Assembly: GCA_024707075.1 (NCBI GenBank)
Contig: JANQAK010000001.1
Span: 248,001-312,000, forward strand
Direction: 5' to 3'
Source of the DNA: Afipia sp.
Lineage (GTDB): Bacteria; Pseudomonadota; Alphaproteobacteria; Rhizobiales; Xanthobacteraceae
DNA: 64,000 bases
The notes under the pieces were generated by a model, which was not told the origin of the DNA, searched no databases, and worked only from the letters and a program-made list of their open reading frames with translations. Each line of letters opens with the position of its first letter. Position 1 is the first letter of the stretch. Both the position numbers and the translations under genes were made by a program. Positions 36,090 through 46,502 of the stretch are shown here, piece by piece.

Positions 36090-37255
36090 GCTGACTGCCT
36101 GACAATTTCCCGACCAATCAGCATACGTCTGATTTCCGACGTGCCGGCGCCGATCTCGAATATCTTCGCGTCCCGCCAGTATCGGCCAGCCGGGCATTCG
36201 TTCATGTATCCGTTGCCACCCAAGATCTGGATGGCCTCAGCCGCGACCCTAGTGGCCTGTTCCGCGGCATACAGGATGACCGCGGCGCAGTCCTTGCGGG
36301 CGGCATGGCCATCAAGCGCCTTGCCGTCGATGGCCCGCGCGACGCCGTAAAGATATGCGCGAGCAGTCATCTGAGCTGTATACATGTCAGCGAGCTTGCC
36401 CTGGATGAACTGGAATTCTCCGATCGGCTGGCCAAACTGCTTGCGATCGCGCGCATAGGGCACGACCAGATCCAGGCACGCGGCCATGATACCAACTGGC
36501 CCCGCAGCCATAACGGCACGCTCATAGTCCAACCCCGACATCAGGACACGCACACCCTGCCCAACTTCGCCAAGAACATTCGCCTCAGAAACCTCGCAAT
36601 TGTCGAATACGAGTTCGCACGTATTGGAGCCACGCATGCCCAGTTTATCGAGCTTGGGTGACGTGGAAAAACCCTTGAAGCCCCGCTCAATGATGAATGC
36701 CGTGATACCCTTCGATTTTGCGGCCAAATCGGTCTTCGCATAGACGACGAGGGTGTCGGCGTTGGGACCATTGGTGATCCACATTTTGGTGCCGTTCAGA
36801 ACGAAGTTACCGCCAACCCTGTCGGCACGCAGCTTCATCGAGACAACATCAGAACCGGCGCTTGACTCCGACATCGCAAGAGCACCGACGTGCTCTCCCG
36901 ATACCAGCTTGGGAAGATATCGCTGCTTTTGAGCTTCTGTTCCGTTTCTGTGAATCTGGTTGACGCAAAGATTCGAATGGGCACCGTAAGACATCCCGAC
37001 GGCGGCTGAGGCCCGCGAAATCTCTTCCATGGCAATGATGTGCGCGAGGTAACCGAGTCCAGAGCCCCCGTAGGCTTCGTCAACAGTAATACCGAGGAGC
37101 CCCAGCGAACCGAGCTTGCGCCAGATATCGGCTGGGAAGTCATTTGCCTGTTCGATCGCATACGCACGGGGCGCAAGCTCCGTCTGCACGAAACTCCTGA
37201 CAGTCTCGCGCAGCATCCGCATCGACTCATCGAGGCCAAAGTCCAATTCGATCAT
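36086..37255 (-). CDS. liuA: Isovaleryl-CoA dehydrogenase
   Basis: A 389-residue acyl-CoA dehydrogenase. Isovaleryl-CoA dehydrogenase traits are the start [19 protein letters not shown], the catalytic Glu placed in [13 protein letters not shown] (about residue 245) rather than in the C-terminal loop, and the ending [23 protein letters not shown]. It oxidises isovaleryl-CoA to 3-methylcrotonyl-CoA, the substrate of LiuBD. ATG 37255 gives the family length; the open frame to 37375 is disregarded. Four genes separate it from liuB, so it may instead serve a related branched acyl-CoA. Confidence 0.85.
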   Translation of the reverse strand: MIELDFGLDESMRMLRETVRSFVQTELAPRAYAIEQANDFPADIWRKLGSLGLLGITVDEAYGGSGLGYLAHIIAMEEISRASAAVGMSYGAHSNLCVNQIHRNGTEAQKQRYLPKLVSGEHVGALAMSESSAGSDVVSMKLRADRVGGNFVLNGTKMWITNGPNADTLVVYAKTDLAAKSKGITAFIIERGFKGFSTSPKLDKLGMRGSNTCELVFDNCEVSEANVLGEVGQGVRVLMSGLDYERAVMAAGPVGIMAACLDLVVPYARDRKQFGQPIGEFQFIQGKLADMYTAQMTARAYLYGVARAIDGKALDGHAARKDCAAVILYAAEQATRVAAEAIQILGGNGYMNECPAGRYWRDAKIFEIGAGTSEIRRMLIGREIVRQSA

Positions 37256-37431
37256 CTCATCAATTCCGACACTTAGTAAATTTGAGTGATTGTTTCCCGC
37301 GACCGACAGATCGAAGGACTGCTCCAATAGGGCTACCGTCCCGCCGCGAAATCGGAGCTTCTCGGCAGCAGCCACAATGGTTGTCGCTGCTGCCTGCTCG
37401 GATTCTTCGATCCGTTACAGCTGATGTCGAA

Positions 37432-38658
37432 CTACTTTTTGACGAGCGGACATGTACTATCCGCAAGAGGCATGAACGCGTCATCGCCCTTGATGGTCAG
37501 CATAACCTTCAGGATGTCTGACGGGCCGGTCGATTCGTCCGGCGTCTTAACCCGCACCTGATAGATGTCGTGAACCATCCGGCCATCGACGCGGATCCGG
37601 CCATTGCGGGCAAACGCGTCTTCGAGCTTTGCGGACTTAAGGTGTTTCATCACTGTGTCCGCATCCAATGAGCCAGTCGCTTGAACGGCCTTCAGATACT
37701 GCAAGGTTGCTGAGTAGGATCCTGCATGGTTCATCGTGGGCATGCTTTTGTGGATGGCGAAGAATCTATTGGCGAACTCACGCGTCTTCTCGTCATAATC
37801 CCAATAGAATGCCGTCGCGAATTCCATGCCTTGTGCGACTTTGAGACCAAGTCCCTTCACATCCGTGTCAAACATCAGCAACGGGACAACCTTCTGTCCG
37901 CCCCCCAATCCAAACTCCGCCGCCTGCTTGATGGCGTTCTGGGTGTCGCCTCCGGCATTGGCCAGCCCAACGACCTTGGCCCTGGACTGCTGAGCAGACA
38001 GCAGCAACGACGCAAAGTCAGACACATTTAGCGGATGCCGAACGCCACCAACTATGTCGCCGCCAAGCTGGCGTATGATCTTGGACGCGTCTGCTTCAAG
38101 GGATTTTCCGAAGACGTAATCCGCGGTGATGAAGTACCAGGAATTTCCACCCGCCTGAACGGCTGCCCGGGCAGCACCACTCGCCATGGAATATGTGTCC
38201 CACGCATAATGCACTCCGTAAGGCGAGCATTCCAGATTCGTGAGCGCAGTGGTGCCCGAGTGAAACATGGTGATCTTCTTTTTGTCGGCGCCGAGTTTTT
38301 GAAGAGCGACCGCCGACCCGGAATCCGACGATTCAACGATCATCTGGACACCCTGCCGATCATACCACTCGCGCGCCCGAGAGAGCGCTATGTCGGCCTT
38401 CAGCCCACTGTCCGCGCTCAGCACTTCGATCGGTCGCCCGAGCACCTTTCCGCCGAATTCCTCAACCGCCATTTTCATGCCAACGACGACACCCGGCCCC
38501 GACAGAGAGGAATAAGGACCGGTCATATCGGTGATCACACCGATCCGCACGGACTCCTGAGCCTTTGCATCGCCGATGATTCCGAGACCGCATAACGCGA
38601 GAGCACCAAAGGCAAATCTTGCTAAATTCGGCAACGATGGCACGCCGTAAAACTTCAT
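37432..38658 (-). CDS. Liv-type ABC transporter substrate-binding protein
   Basis: A 408-residue periplasmic binding protein: signal peptide (FAFGALALCGLGIIGDAKA) then ESVRIGVITDMTGPYSSLSGPG. It resembles the protein at 9803-11020 along its whole length (shared WYFITADYVFGKSLE-like, GLANAGGDT and FMPLADSTCPLVKK-type segments). A GGGAG lies before ATG 38658. It heads the leftward module with isovaleryl-CoA dehydrogenase, divergent from a TetR gene. No permease genes adjoin it, but LivHMGF lies 3 kb away. Confidence 0.88.
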   Translation of the reverse strand: MKFYGVPSLPNLARFAFGALALCGLGIIGDAKAQESVRIGVITDMTGPYSSLSGPGVVVGMKMAVEEFGGKVLGRPIEVLSADSGLKADIALSRAREWYDRQGVQMIVESSDSGSAVALQKLGADKKKITMFHSGTTALTNLECSPYGVHYAWDTYSMASGAARAAVQAGGNSWYFITADYVFGKSLEADASKIIRQLGGDIVGGVRHPLNVSDFASLLLSAQQSRAKVVGLANAGGDTQNAIKQAAEFGLGGGQKVVPLLMFDTDVKGLGLKVAQGMEFATAFYWDYDEKTREFANRFFAIHKSMPTMNHAGSYSATLQYLKAVQATGSLDADTVMKHLKSAKLEDAFARNGRIRVDGRMVHDIYQVRVKTPDESTGPSDILKVMLTIKGDDAFMPLADSTCPLVKK

Positions 38659-39184
38659 TGATCAATCTCCCTGCTAAGTGCACCCAGCCATATGTGGACC
38701 TAGCTCGCTGCACACCCTCGATAACTACTCCGAACATTTCAACACGCTTAGTGAAATGCCGGATAAAAACCGAGGCACCCCCACCCGCGCGCCTGAAGGC
38801 AAGCTTCGCGCGTCTTGCTCGGTCGGTGACGCATGATCATGGCTCGCCAACCCATCCAGGTCAACTCAAAAAATGGCTATACGTTCATTTTTAATTTGAG
38901 ATACATTCCAGATGAGCCGCAGCCAGAAGGCATCAATCAACAATTTTGTACAATGTATTTAAGCGAGCATTAACTTGAGGACATAATCACTTATAGAAGA
39001 TACAAAATCCGCCCGCATGGTCGCGCAGATCAGTGGCGGATGATATTAATAATGGATGTACATTCACTTGTGGGAGATCCAGATGCTACAGTACGTTCGC
39101 TGTACATGCTCACCTAGAGGTTCCAGGTGATCCGCCAGAATCATGCTGTAATGCATGTACCGAATCCAAATGAGATCGATCGCA
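38659..39184. promoter_or_regulatory. Divergent control region with four TACRTTC repeats
   Basis: This A+T-rich gap separates the leftward binding-protein module from the rightward tetR gene. TACRTTC occurs four times in the same direction (38880-38886, 38902-38908, 39059-39065, 39092-39098), spaced 22 and 33 bases within the pairs, about two and three helical turns. One copy overlaps a small palindrome ATGTACAT (39056-39063). They are candidate binding sites for the adjoining TetR protein. No reading frame of note is present. Confidence 0.4.
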
Positions 39185-39841
39185 ATGACAAAAAATTCAG
39201 CCAACAGCGCCCGCCCTCGCGGTCTTGTTCAAGTCAAGTCCTCGCGCGCGGATAAACAGGAGAAGACGCGGCGTGCGCTTCTGCAAGCTGCGATTGATAT
39301 CGTGGGCGATGAAGGATACTCGGCAGCGACTGTCGGCAAGATTACCAGCTGCGCCGACGTGGCGAATGGCACCTTCTACAATTACTTCGATAGCCAGCAG
39401 GATATTTTCGACCAACTACTCCCCTTTTTGGGCGATCAATTGACCGCCCATATCAGGGCACAAGTAGATGAATCCTTAGCAGGCGTTGCCCGCGACCGCG
39501 CACGTTTCGTGGCCTATTTCGATTTCTGCCGTAAGAACCCCTCCTTTCTTCGTGTCCTGAACGAAGCCGAGGTTTTCGCTCCAAGCGCCTACCGGCAGCA
39601 TGTCGTAGCAATGTATGAGGGTTATCTGCACGGCCTTGAGCGCAGCGCAGTCAAGCATGAGATCACTGGCTACGATCGAGAAGAACTAGCGCCCGTGGTG
39701 TTTATGCTGATGGGTATTCGCAGCTATATGACTATGCTCTATCAGTACAACTATGTCGGACGTTCGGCACTATCGATAGAAACGATGGCCGACATATATG
39801 AAAAGCTCTTGACGGTCGGACTATTCAAAAAGGGACGCTAA
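39185..39841 (+). CDS. TetR-family transcriptional regulator
   Basis: A 218-residue TetR protein. The helix-turn-helix is AATVGKITSCADVANGTFYNYF (shown in part), followed by a ligand domain with DFCRKNPSFLRVLNEAEVFAP and ITGYDREELAPVVFMLMG. The frame is open from 39155, but ATG 39185 gives a normal N-terminus. It is a clear paralogue of the regulator at 46503. It probably represses the divergent module and is released by an acyl-CoA or acid. Confidence 0.88.
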   Translation: MTKNSANSARPRGLVQVKSSRADKQEKTRRALLQAAIDIVGDEGYSAATVGKITSCADVANGTFYNYFDSQQDIFDQLLPFLGDQLTAHIRAQVDESLAGVARDRARFVAYFDFCRKNPSFLRVLNEAEVFAPSAYRQHVVAMYEGYLHGLERSAVKHEITGYDREELAPVVFMLMGIRSYMTMLYQYNYVGRSALSIETMADIYEKLLTVGLFKKGR

Positions 39842-40034
39842 AACGAGATGGACGAGCGCGCGATGGAACACCAGTCGATCTTATTATAGCTGGAACTCAA
39901 ACGGCTCTCTCACAGCCTACACCCCCTTGCCCAACCTAAAGGCCACGAGCGGAACAGAAAAACCGTTTGGCGATGGCGCGTTTAGTCGCGAAAAATGCTC
40001 GGCGACATCTTTAAAGAGCCGAGTCAAGTTCCGC

Positions 40035-41570
40035 TCATTGGAATGCAGCTCCACCCAGTGAACGGAGGTCGCGCTTCAACACCTTGCCCGACGCCGTTCG
40101 AGGAAAATCTTCTACGAAGGCGATGCCTTTAGGAATCTTGAACTTGGCTAAGTGAGTCCGACAGTGCTCTATAATCGCTTCGCGCGTTATAGTATGGCCT
40201 TCCTTCACAATGATGAAAGCGCGACCGACTTCGCCCCAAACGTCATCCGGAATCCCGACTACGGCGGCCGCGGCAATGCCCGGGAGAGCGCAAATTACGT
40301 TTTCTACTTCGGCTGGATAGACGTTCTCGCCGCCGGAGATGTACATATCCTTCAGGCGGTCGATGATGAAGACGAATCCTTCCTTGTCTCGATAGGCACC
40401 ATCACCCGTGACAAACCATCCATCGCGAAACGCATCTGCGGTCGCGTCTGGCTTCCTCCAATAACCCGACATCAGAACCGGACCTTTGACCCAGATTTCG
40501 CCGACCTCGCCGGGCGGCAGTTCCCTCCCGTCGGGAGCGGCAACCTTGAAATCGATATGCATGACGGGCTGCCCTGCGGAGCCAACTTTCCGACTAACAT
40601 GCTCCAGATCACAAATTAGGATCGCTGGCCCGATTTCGCTCATGCCGTATGCAGGCTGCAGCGGAACGCCCTTCTTTATCCATGTGCTGACGAGCGCATC
40701 TGTAGCTGGCGCGCCTCCAAGACCGGCAACCGAAAGCGCCGGAAAACGAGCCTCCTCGAACCGATCTTGCTGACTTATGAAAAGGTAGTGAGCTGGCGTC
40801 CCGAAGAAGTGCGTGACTCCGATATTTGGATCTTCCATCAACGTTAGAGCCAGAGCCGGATCAAACTCATGCATAACGAGCACGGTCCCTCCGACATAGA
40901 AAACTGGATTCGCATAGCAGTTGAGGCCACCGGTATGGAAAGTCGGCATTGCACATAAAAATACCGAGTCCTGCGTCAGACGTGCAGGACCAAAATTCAC
41001 CGCGTTGGTCAACATCATCCGATAGGACAGCATTGCCCCCTTCGGATGGCCAGTCGTTCCGGACGTATAGAGTATCGACCAGACGCTTTCTGTATCGATG
41101 AGCGAATTCGCAAACTCGGCACTCTCATGAGCCGCTATAGCCTGTTCGTAGAGCGTTCCGACTGCCCCAGGGGCAAACTCGACAAGGCCACCACGCCCAA
41201 TCCGATTGACCAGCTTTTCGGCAACGCCGATGAACTCGCGCTCGCATAACAGTACCGCTGGCTCAGCGTCGCGAACGATGTAATCCAACTCATGCGGCGT
41301 AAGCCGCCAATTTACTGGAAGAAATATGGCCCCGATCTTGGCACAGGCGAACTGTATTTCGAACGCCTCGACGCAGCTCTTGGCTATGACGCAGACCCGG
41401 TCGCCCGGACCTATCGAGAGATCCTTCGACAAGAATGAGGCAACCAACACAATGCGCTCGCGAAACTCGCGGTAGGTGAATCGGCGATCCGACGCGAGAT
41501 CGACCACAGCTAGTTTCTTAGGTGTGCGGCGCGCATGATGATCGATCCAATCATAATACCGGAACTGCAT
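40035..41570 (-). CDS. AMP-dependent acyl-CoA synthetase
   Basis: A 511-residue ANL-family ligase: AMP-binding loop LYTSGTTGHPKGAMLSY, YGMSEIGPAILI, GWFVTGDGAYRDKEG, IDRLKDMYISGGENVYP, and the catalytic lysine in TASGKVLKRDLR. It lies 15 bases after livF, so the ligase is likely co-transcribed with the uptake system and activates the imported acid. The 190 bases downstream to tetR hold nothing recognisable. Confidence 0.9.
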   Translation of the reverse strand: MQFRYYDWIDHHARRTPKKLAVVDLASDRRFTYREFRERIVLVASFLSKDLSIGPGDRVCVIAKSCVEAFEIQFACAKIGAIFLPVNWRLTPHELDYIVRDAEPAVLLCEREFIGVAEKLVNRIGRGGLVEFAPGAVGTLYEQAIAAHESAEFANSLIDTESVWSILYTSGTTGHPKGAMLSYRMMLTNAVNFGPARLTQDSVFLCAMPTFHTGGLNCYANPVFYVGGTVLVMHEFDPALALTLMEDPNIGVTHFFGTPAHYLFISQQDRFEEARFPALSVAGLGGAPATDALVSTWIKKGVPLQPAYGMSEIGPAILICDLEHVSRKVGSAGQPVMHIDFKVAAPDGRELPPGEVGEIWVKGPVLMSGYWRKPDATADAFRDGWFVTGDGAYRDKEGFVFIIDRLKDMYISGGENVYPAEVENVICALPGIAAAAVVGIPDDVWGEVGRAFIIVKEGHTITREAIIEHCRTHLAKFKIPKGIAFVEDFPRTASGKVLKRDLRSLGGAAFQ

Positions 41571-41585
41571 GGTGGCTCCATCACT

Positions 41586-42248
41586 CTACTTAACGTTAGG
41601 ATGTTGAGACATGACGTTCGCGCCGCGCTCGATACGATACTCGCGAGCAAATAAATCGGCGGAATGCTTATCCTCCGACTGGGAGATGACGACTGCGAGG
41701 CGTTCACTCTTTAGTTTGAAGAGCACTTCGGCGAGCCGTCGCGAAAGCTTCGGCGACACGCCCTCGAACGGCTCGTCTAACAACAACAGGCTCTCGGCGG
41801 GCAATAGAGCCCGCCCCAAGGCGACGAATTTCTGCTGCCCTCCGCTGAGCGAACTTGCTTTCCGATCGCGCATCTCGGAAATTTCCGGAATCAATCCGCA
41901 GATGCGGTCGAACCGTTTCTCGATATCCGTCAACCGCAAGGCCCAACCCGGTACGAGCACATTCTCCCGAACAGTGAATTGCGGGACGAGACCCCGGTCC
42001 TCCGGCATGTAACCGACGCCGGCAGTTGCACGGTCGTGCGCGGGTCGACGTGTAAAATCCTCCTTACGGATTTCGATTTGTCCCGACGCGGCGGGCGACA
42101 GCCCCATGATGGCGCGGATCAGAGTCGTCTTCCCCGCACCATTCCGACCGGTTACGCTGACCATTTCGCCTTTGCGAACGATCATCGAGAAGCCTCGAAG
42201 AATCTCCGTTCCGGAAATCTTCACGTGGAGATCCGTAACGCTAAGCAT
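41586..42248 (-). CDS. livF: Branched-chain-type ABC transporter ATPase LivF
   Basis: A 220-residue ATPase: Walker A GRNGAGKTT, the signature LSGGQQKFVALGRALL, and Walker B LLLLDEPFEGVSPKL. The short length and the EG(V/L)SP segment after Walker B are typical of LivF. It overlaps the end of livG by 8 bases. Confidence 0.9.
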   Translation of the reverse strand: MLSVTDLHVKISGTEILRGFSMIVRKGEMVSVTGRNGAGKTTLIRAIMGLSPAASGQIEIRKEDFTRRPAHDRATAGVGYMPEDRGLVPQFTVRENVLVPGWALRLTDIEKRFDRICGLIPEISEMRDRKASSLSGGQQKFVALGRALLPAESLLLLDEPFEGVSPKLSRRLAEVLFKLKSERLAVVISQSEDKHSADLFAREYRIERGANVMSQHPNVK

Positions 42249-43009
42249 GGTCTGGTCGATCTACGATCTGTCCGAGGACACGGGACTGTACCTGCGGATC
42301 GTCCATCACGTTGGACGGAGTGCCATCTGCAATCACTCCGCCGTTAAAGAAGGCGAGGCAGCGCTCGGAATATCTAACAACAAGTTCCATATCATGCTCA
42401 ACGAAGATTATCGATCGCCCCCCTGTACGTGCCGCACGGATAATCGTATCCATGGTCGGAAACTTCTCCTCCATGCTTACGCCGCTGGTCGGCTCATCCA
42501 GAATGAGGAGCTTGGGATCGGTTCCAAGCGCCATGGCGATGTCCAGTAGTTTTCGGACCCCGCCTGGCAGCACGCTGGGGATTTGGTCCTCGTATCGCGA
42601 CAGGCCGAACTCAGCGAGCAGATACCGCGCGTGATCCGCGACGTCCGGACGTTCAGCGCGCGAAAGCCTCGCCCACCCGCGATCCTTACAGATGGTGATC
42701 GATGCAACGATGTTCTGCAACGCGGTGAGACGCGGAAAGAGCTGTGGGATCTGGAAAGGATCTTCCCACACCCAGCAACGTTATTTCCCGCGGCGAAAGT
42801 TGAGTGACATCGCGGCCGCCGAGGACGATGCTTCCCTCGTCAGGCTTCGTATAACCCGTCACAATGTTGACGAACGTCGTCTTTCCCGCGCCGTTCGTAC
42901 CTATCAGGCTCGTCAGCGAGCCTGATCCGATGGCGACGGAGATATCATTAGCCGCGATCACGGCGCCGAAGCGCTTCGATATCCCGGTGACAGTCAATAG
43001 ATCAGTCAT
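42241..43009 (-). pseudogene. livG: Branched-chain-type ABC transporter ATPase LivG, frameshifted
   Basis: The N-terminus has Walker A GTNGAGKTT and reads to LLGVGRSF. The frame then breaks at the short A3 run near 42755-42757. Removing one base continues QIPQLFPRLTALQNIVASI, followed by VLPGGVRKLLDIAMALG (a variant ABC signature, PGGVRK instead of the usual SGGxQR), Walker B LLILDEPTSGVSM and IIFVEHDMELV. The repaired protein of about 255 residues is normal for LivG. Whether the break is real decides whether this transporter can work. Confidence 0.83.
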
Positions 43010-43971
43010 ATCGAGCCGCTCGTCCCTCTCTTACGAAACCAGCGCGGAAGCTTCACGCTTCCGAAACCGTCCGGCGCGAGGAAGATCGTGAGAAGTAGGA
43101 TCGTGCCGAGCGCGAGCCGCCACATGGTCGGAAACAGATCCGCGGCGAAAGCATGAAGAATTTCCATAAAGAGCGCAGATGCGAATACGGCGACAATGCT
43201 CGTTGAGCCGCTCAAGATAGCCGTCAACACAAACTCACCGGATTTTGTCCAGAACATCCATTCAGGATCCACATGCCCCATTATCAGCGCCGCCGCTGCT
43301 CCACCCATACCAGACAAACCGCCGGCAATTACGAAGACCGTCCACGTGATCCTCTGCATGGACCCACCAAGATACTCCACGCGGATTTCATTCTGACCTA
43401 CCGCGAGCGCCGCCAATCCCAGCGATGAGCGGAAGAGGGCTGCCATCCCGCCGGCTCCTACCAACGCGAGCAGACCGCAAAGAAAGAACTGGCTCCTGAT
43501 CACCCACGGCCCCTGCGGCGCGAAACCTAAGTACGTCGGTGTCGGCACGCTAATCCCATCCGAACCACCCAGCCAACCAGCATTGAGCAACAAACCATGC
43601 GCAACCATGGAAATAGCGAGCGTGAGCATCGCGAAGAAAATTCCTCGAAAACGCGTCAGGAATGGCCCCAGAATTGCGGCCACGATAATGCCCGTCGCGC
43701 CTCCAAGGCCAATCGCCAGGAACGCATCCGTCGAGTGCAGGAGACGTGACGTCTGTCCCGCAATATAAGCGCCACCTCCAAAATAGAGCGCTTGGCCGAA
43801 CGATACACCTCCGGTCCTGATAAGACCGATGAGTCCGAGAACGACAAGTGAATTGGCCATGGCGAGGGATAGCGGAAAGAGCGCCCAACCCGGAAAACCA
43901 AGACCGATTGCAGCAATCGCAGCCAGAAGCGACGCAAACAGAACCGCTCTAGAGGTGAAGATCGAGATCAT
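43006..43971 (-). CDS. livM: Branched-chain-type ABC transporter permease LivM
   Basis: A 321-residue permease with about nine hydrophobic segments and the LivM signatures LIRTGGVSFGQALYFGGGAY and RGIFFAMLTLAISMVAHG. The open frame is much longer upstream (to 44361), but that part is antisense-like and lies within livH. ATG 43971 overlaps the livH stop by 4 bases. The stop overlaps livG by 4 bases. Confidence 0.9.
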   Translation of the reverse strand: MISIFTSRAVLFASLLAAIAAIGLGFPGWALFPLSLAMANSLVVLGLIGLIRTGGVSFGQALYFGGGAYIAGQTSRLLHSTDAFLAIGLGGATGIIVAAILGPFLTRFRGIFFAMLTLAISMVAHGLLLNAGWLGGSDGISVPTPTYLGFAPQGPWVIRSQFFLCGLLALVGAGGMAALFRSSLGLAALAVGQNEIRVEYLGGSMQRITWTVFVIAGGLSGMGGAAAALIMGHVDPEWMFWTKSGEFVLTAILSGSTSIVAVFASALFMEILHAFAADLFPTMWRLALGTILLLTIFLAPDGFGSVKLPRWFRKRGTSGSI

Positions 43972-44864
43972 ATGCGGCGAACCTTCATCGGCGCAAATAG
44001 TCCTTCGGGACGAATCAGCAGAACTAGGACCATCACGACGTAAACCACGAAAAGCTCGGCTTGGGGCGCGATGTGAATTGCACCCGATCGACAGATGCCG
44101 ACGATAAGCGCACCCACAGCCGCGCCGTAGATGCTGCCAAGACCGCCGATGATGATGACCGCGAAGCTGATGATAATCAGGTTTGTGCCCACGCCGGGCT
44201 GAATCGAGATCATCGGAGAGGTGAAGGCGCCTGCCAAGGCCGCCAAGAATACTCCCAATGTGAATGTAAGCGTGTATATGCGGCTGACCTTCACTCCCAT
44301 CGCGGAACTGACTTCGGCACTGAATATGACCGCCGTGATCAGCTTCCCTTGCGACGTGCACGACAGGTAGGCGTGCAAGCCGCCGCCGACGGCGACGGCG
44401 ACGGCGATTAGTAGAAAATCGTACCCCACATAGGAAAGATGACCGATCTTCACTGTATCGAAAATAGTATAGGCGCTTGTGACGTAATATGGCGTGGTGC
44501 CCCAGATGATAAGCATAAGCGAATCGAAGATGTACAATAGCGCATACGTGACAAGCAGGAGCACCATCTCATCCCTGCCGTAGAACCATCTGAGCACTCC
44601 GCGTTCAATGAGCGGACCTACCAGCACGGCAACGCTGACAGCCGCGACAACCATTAAGGCTAGGGATATCCAAGGTGGAGCATCCCCGCCAAATCCCAGG
44701 CTCACTAGCGAGGCCGCCGCGTAAGCACCGATTGCGTATATGGCCCCATGCGCGATGTTAACAATCCGCATTACGCCAAAGATCAGCGTCAGCCCGACCG
44801 CGACGATAAAGAGCCATGACGCGTAGATAACGCCATCGACAACGATGACCGCAACCTCTTCCAT
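43968..44864 (-). CDS. livH: Branched-chain-type ABC transporter permease LivH
   Basis: A 298-residue permease with about eight hydrophobic segments: GLTLIFGVMRIVNIAHGAIY near the start and FAVIIIGGLGSIYGAAVGAL near residue 230, both standard in LivH. It lies 83 bases after the binding-protein gene and is coupled to livM. Confidence 0.92.
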   Translation of the reverse strand: MEEVAVIVVDGVIYASWLFIVAVGLTLIFGVMRIVNIAHGAIYAIGAYAAASLVSLGFGGDAPPWISLALMVVAAVSVAVLVGPLIERGVLRWFYGRDEMVLLLVTYALLYIFDSLMLIIWGTTPYYVTSAYTIFDTVKIGHLSYVGYDFLLIAVAVAVGGGLHAYLSCTSQGKLITAVIFSAEVSSAMGVKVSRIYTLTFTLGVFLAALAGAFTSPMISIQPGVGTNLIIISFAVIIIGGLGSIYGAAVGALIVGICRSGAIHIAPQAELFVVYVVMVLVLLIRPEGLFAPMKVRRI

Positions 44865-44947
44865 GAAACTTTTCTCTCGCGAATGGGACCGGTGTAGCCA
44901 CCTGAAGACCGTCGGCTACACCGATGAGGTAAAGGAAGACGTCGCTA

Positions 44948-46273
44948 TCAGCGGCACTTAGCTCCCTTGAAACCTGACTGTATCCAATCGACGCCCTTCA
45001 TGCCTTCGGGCGGGTTCACACATTCGGCGTCGTAATACTGAACATCCACTAGCGTGACCATTTTTTTGCTCCGGATTCCATTTGGTCCTTCCGACAGCCG
45101 CGTCCTGGATCGCCTGATGGCCTTTGCCGAGCGCCATGCGAATACGGCCAGCGGGCGCTTCCCATTCGAGGCCGGTCATCGCAGCTGCAAGCTCTTCGCT
45201 TGACGGCTTCTTGCCTCCAGTGCTCTTCATCGCCTTTTCAGCCGCCACTTTCAGGCCAAGCATCGATTGGGCCATACGATATGCCGACGACGAAGCCGGC
45301 ACCTGCTTGAAGGCATCACTATAAGATTTCCAGAACCAATCGTTCAGCGGACTCGAACGGGCAAGAAGACCAGTCGCCCCGCGTTCACCCATGATTATGC
45401 CGTCGGGCATCTTGTTGCCGAGCGCGGGCAGGACGTGCGCTGCGGCCATGAGCGCCAACTGACTGTCCTTAAAGAGTCCTCGTGGCGCGGCCTGGAGAAC
45501 AAATGCCTGGAGATCTCCACCCCAAAGACTCGAATAGATCAGATCCGGCCGATCCTTTTGCAAAGCAGAAATTTCGGCTCCGTATTGACCGGCCCCGAAG
45601 GCAGGCCACAATTCCGATTTGACTTTCTTACCAGGGATCAGATTGTCGAGCGCGCCCTTGAAATCGGCCAACGCATCCTGACCGTAGGCGTATTTCTGAT
45701 TGATCGTCCCAAAAGCACTGAACTTAATGCTCTTGTCGCGGAGGTAGAGAACAAGCGACACGTTATCCATCGTCCCATGCGCTCCCGCACGGAAGACATA
45801 CTGGTACGACCGGGCCTCGAAAATCTGCGGTGTTCCACAGTCACTAAGAATGGTGAACTGCTTCAGGTCCTCGGCCACCGGTGCGACAGCGAGGCAACTT
45901 CCGGAACCAATCGGACCGATGATGGCATCGACCCGGTCGCGCTCAACGAGGTTGCGAAAGCCCTCGACAACCTTCGTGCCACCCGCGCCTTCGTCGACTA
46001 TGACGAGTTCGATCCGCTTTCCACCAATTCCCATGACCGAATAAGGCGCAGGAGCGCTGGAAGCATTCAGCTTCTCGGCAAGCATTTTTGCTGTGTTAAC
46101 GCTGGGAATTCCGAACGATTCTGCTGCCGGACCTGAAAGAAAACCGATTACGCCGATCTTGAAGATGTCGTTCGTCTGCGCCCTGCTGAGCCGCTCCAAG
46201 CCAAGGCCGTTAGAATTCCGGCTACGACGCGACCGACTGACCTCTTATTGCGATGATATGACGTCTTGATCAT
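44948..46273 (-). pseudogene. Liv-type substrate-binding protein, two frameshifts
   Basis: The signal peptide is read from ATG 46273 (MIKTSYHRNKRSVGRVVAGI then LTALAWSGSA), but a base is missing near the C3 run 46181-46183 and the mature protein (AQTNDIFKIGVIGFLSGPAA) lies in another frame. Near the end, at the T7 run 45061-45067, a surplus base diverts WNPEQK. Repair gives MVTLVDVQYYDAECVNPPEG and ends AKCR at 44948. The middle 380 residues are intact. It is the first gene of the livHMGF-synthetase operon, divergent from tetR. Confidence 0.8.
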
Positions 46274-46502
46274 TGTTTCCTCCGTGGCGCTGCTTTTCTA
46301 AGACTTCTCGTCGACCATCAGAGCAAACAATTCCACATGGGAAATTCCGAGTCAATAAAAATGACTTCTAGTTCATAATTCATATATATCGCAATCTATG
46401 TTCATCGCTCGCCGCTGGAGGCGATTCTCCGTTTCATTGCCTTTACCTTGTTGAACAGCCCGCCCACGGTTTATACATTTGTTCAATGGAATTGCTGGAG
46501 AC

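Noticed and set aside
43972-44361. 130-residue N-terminal extension of LivM
   Set aside because: The extension lies within livH in another frame, is rich in His/Arg and has no membrane character; the ATG at 43971 with a 4-base overlap is the proper start.
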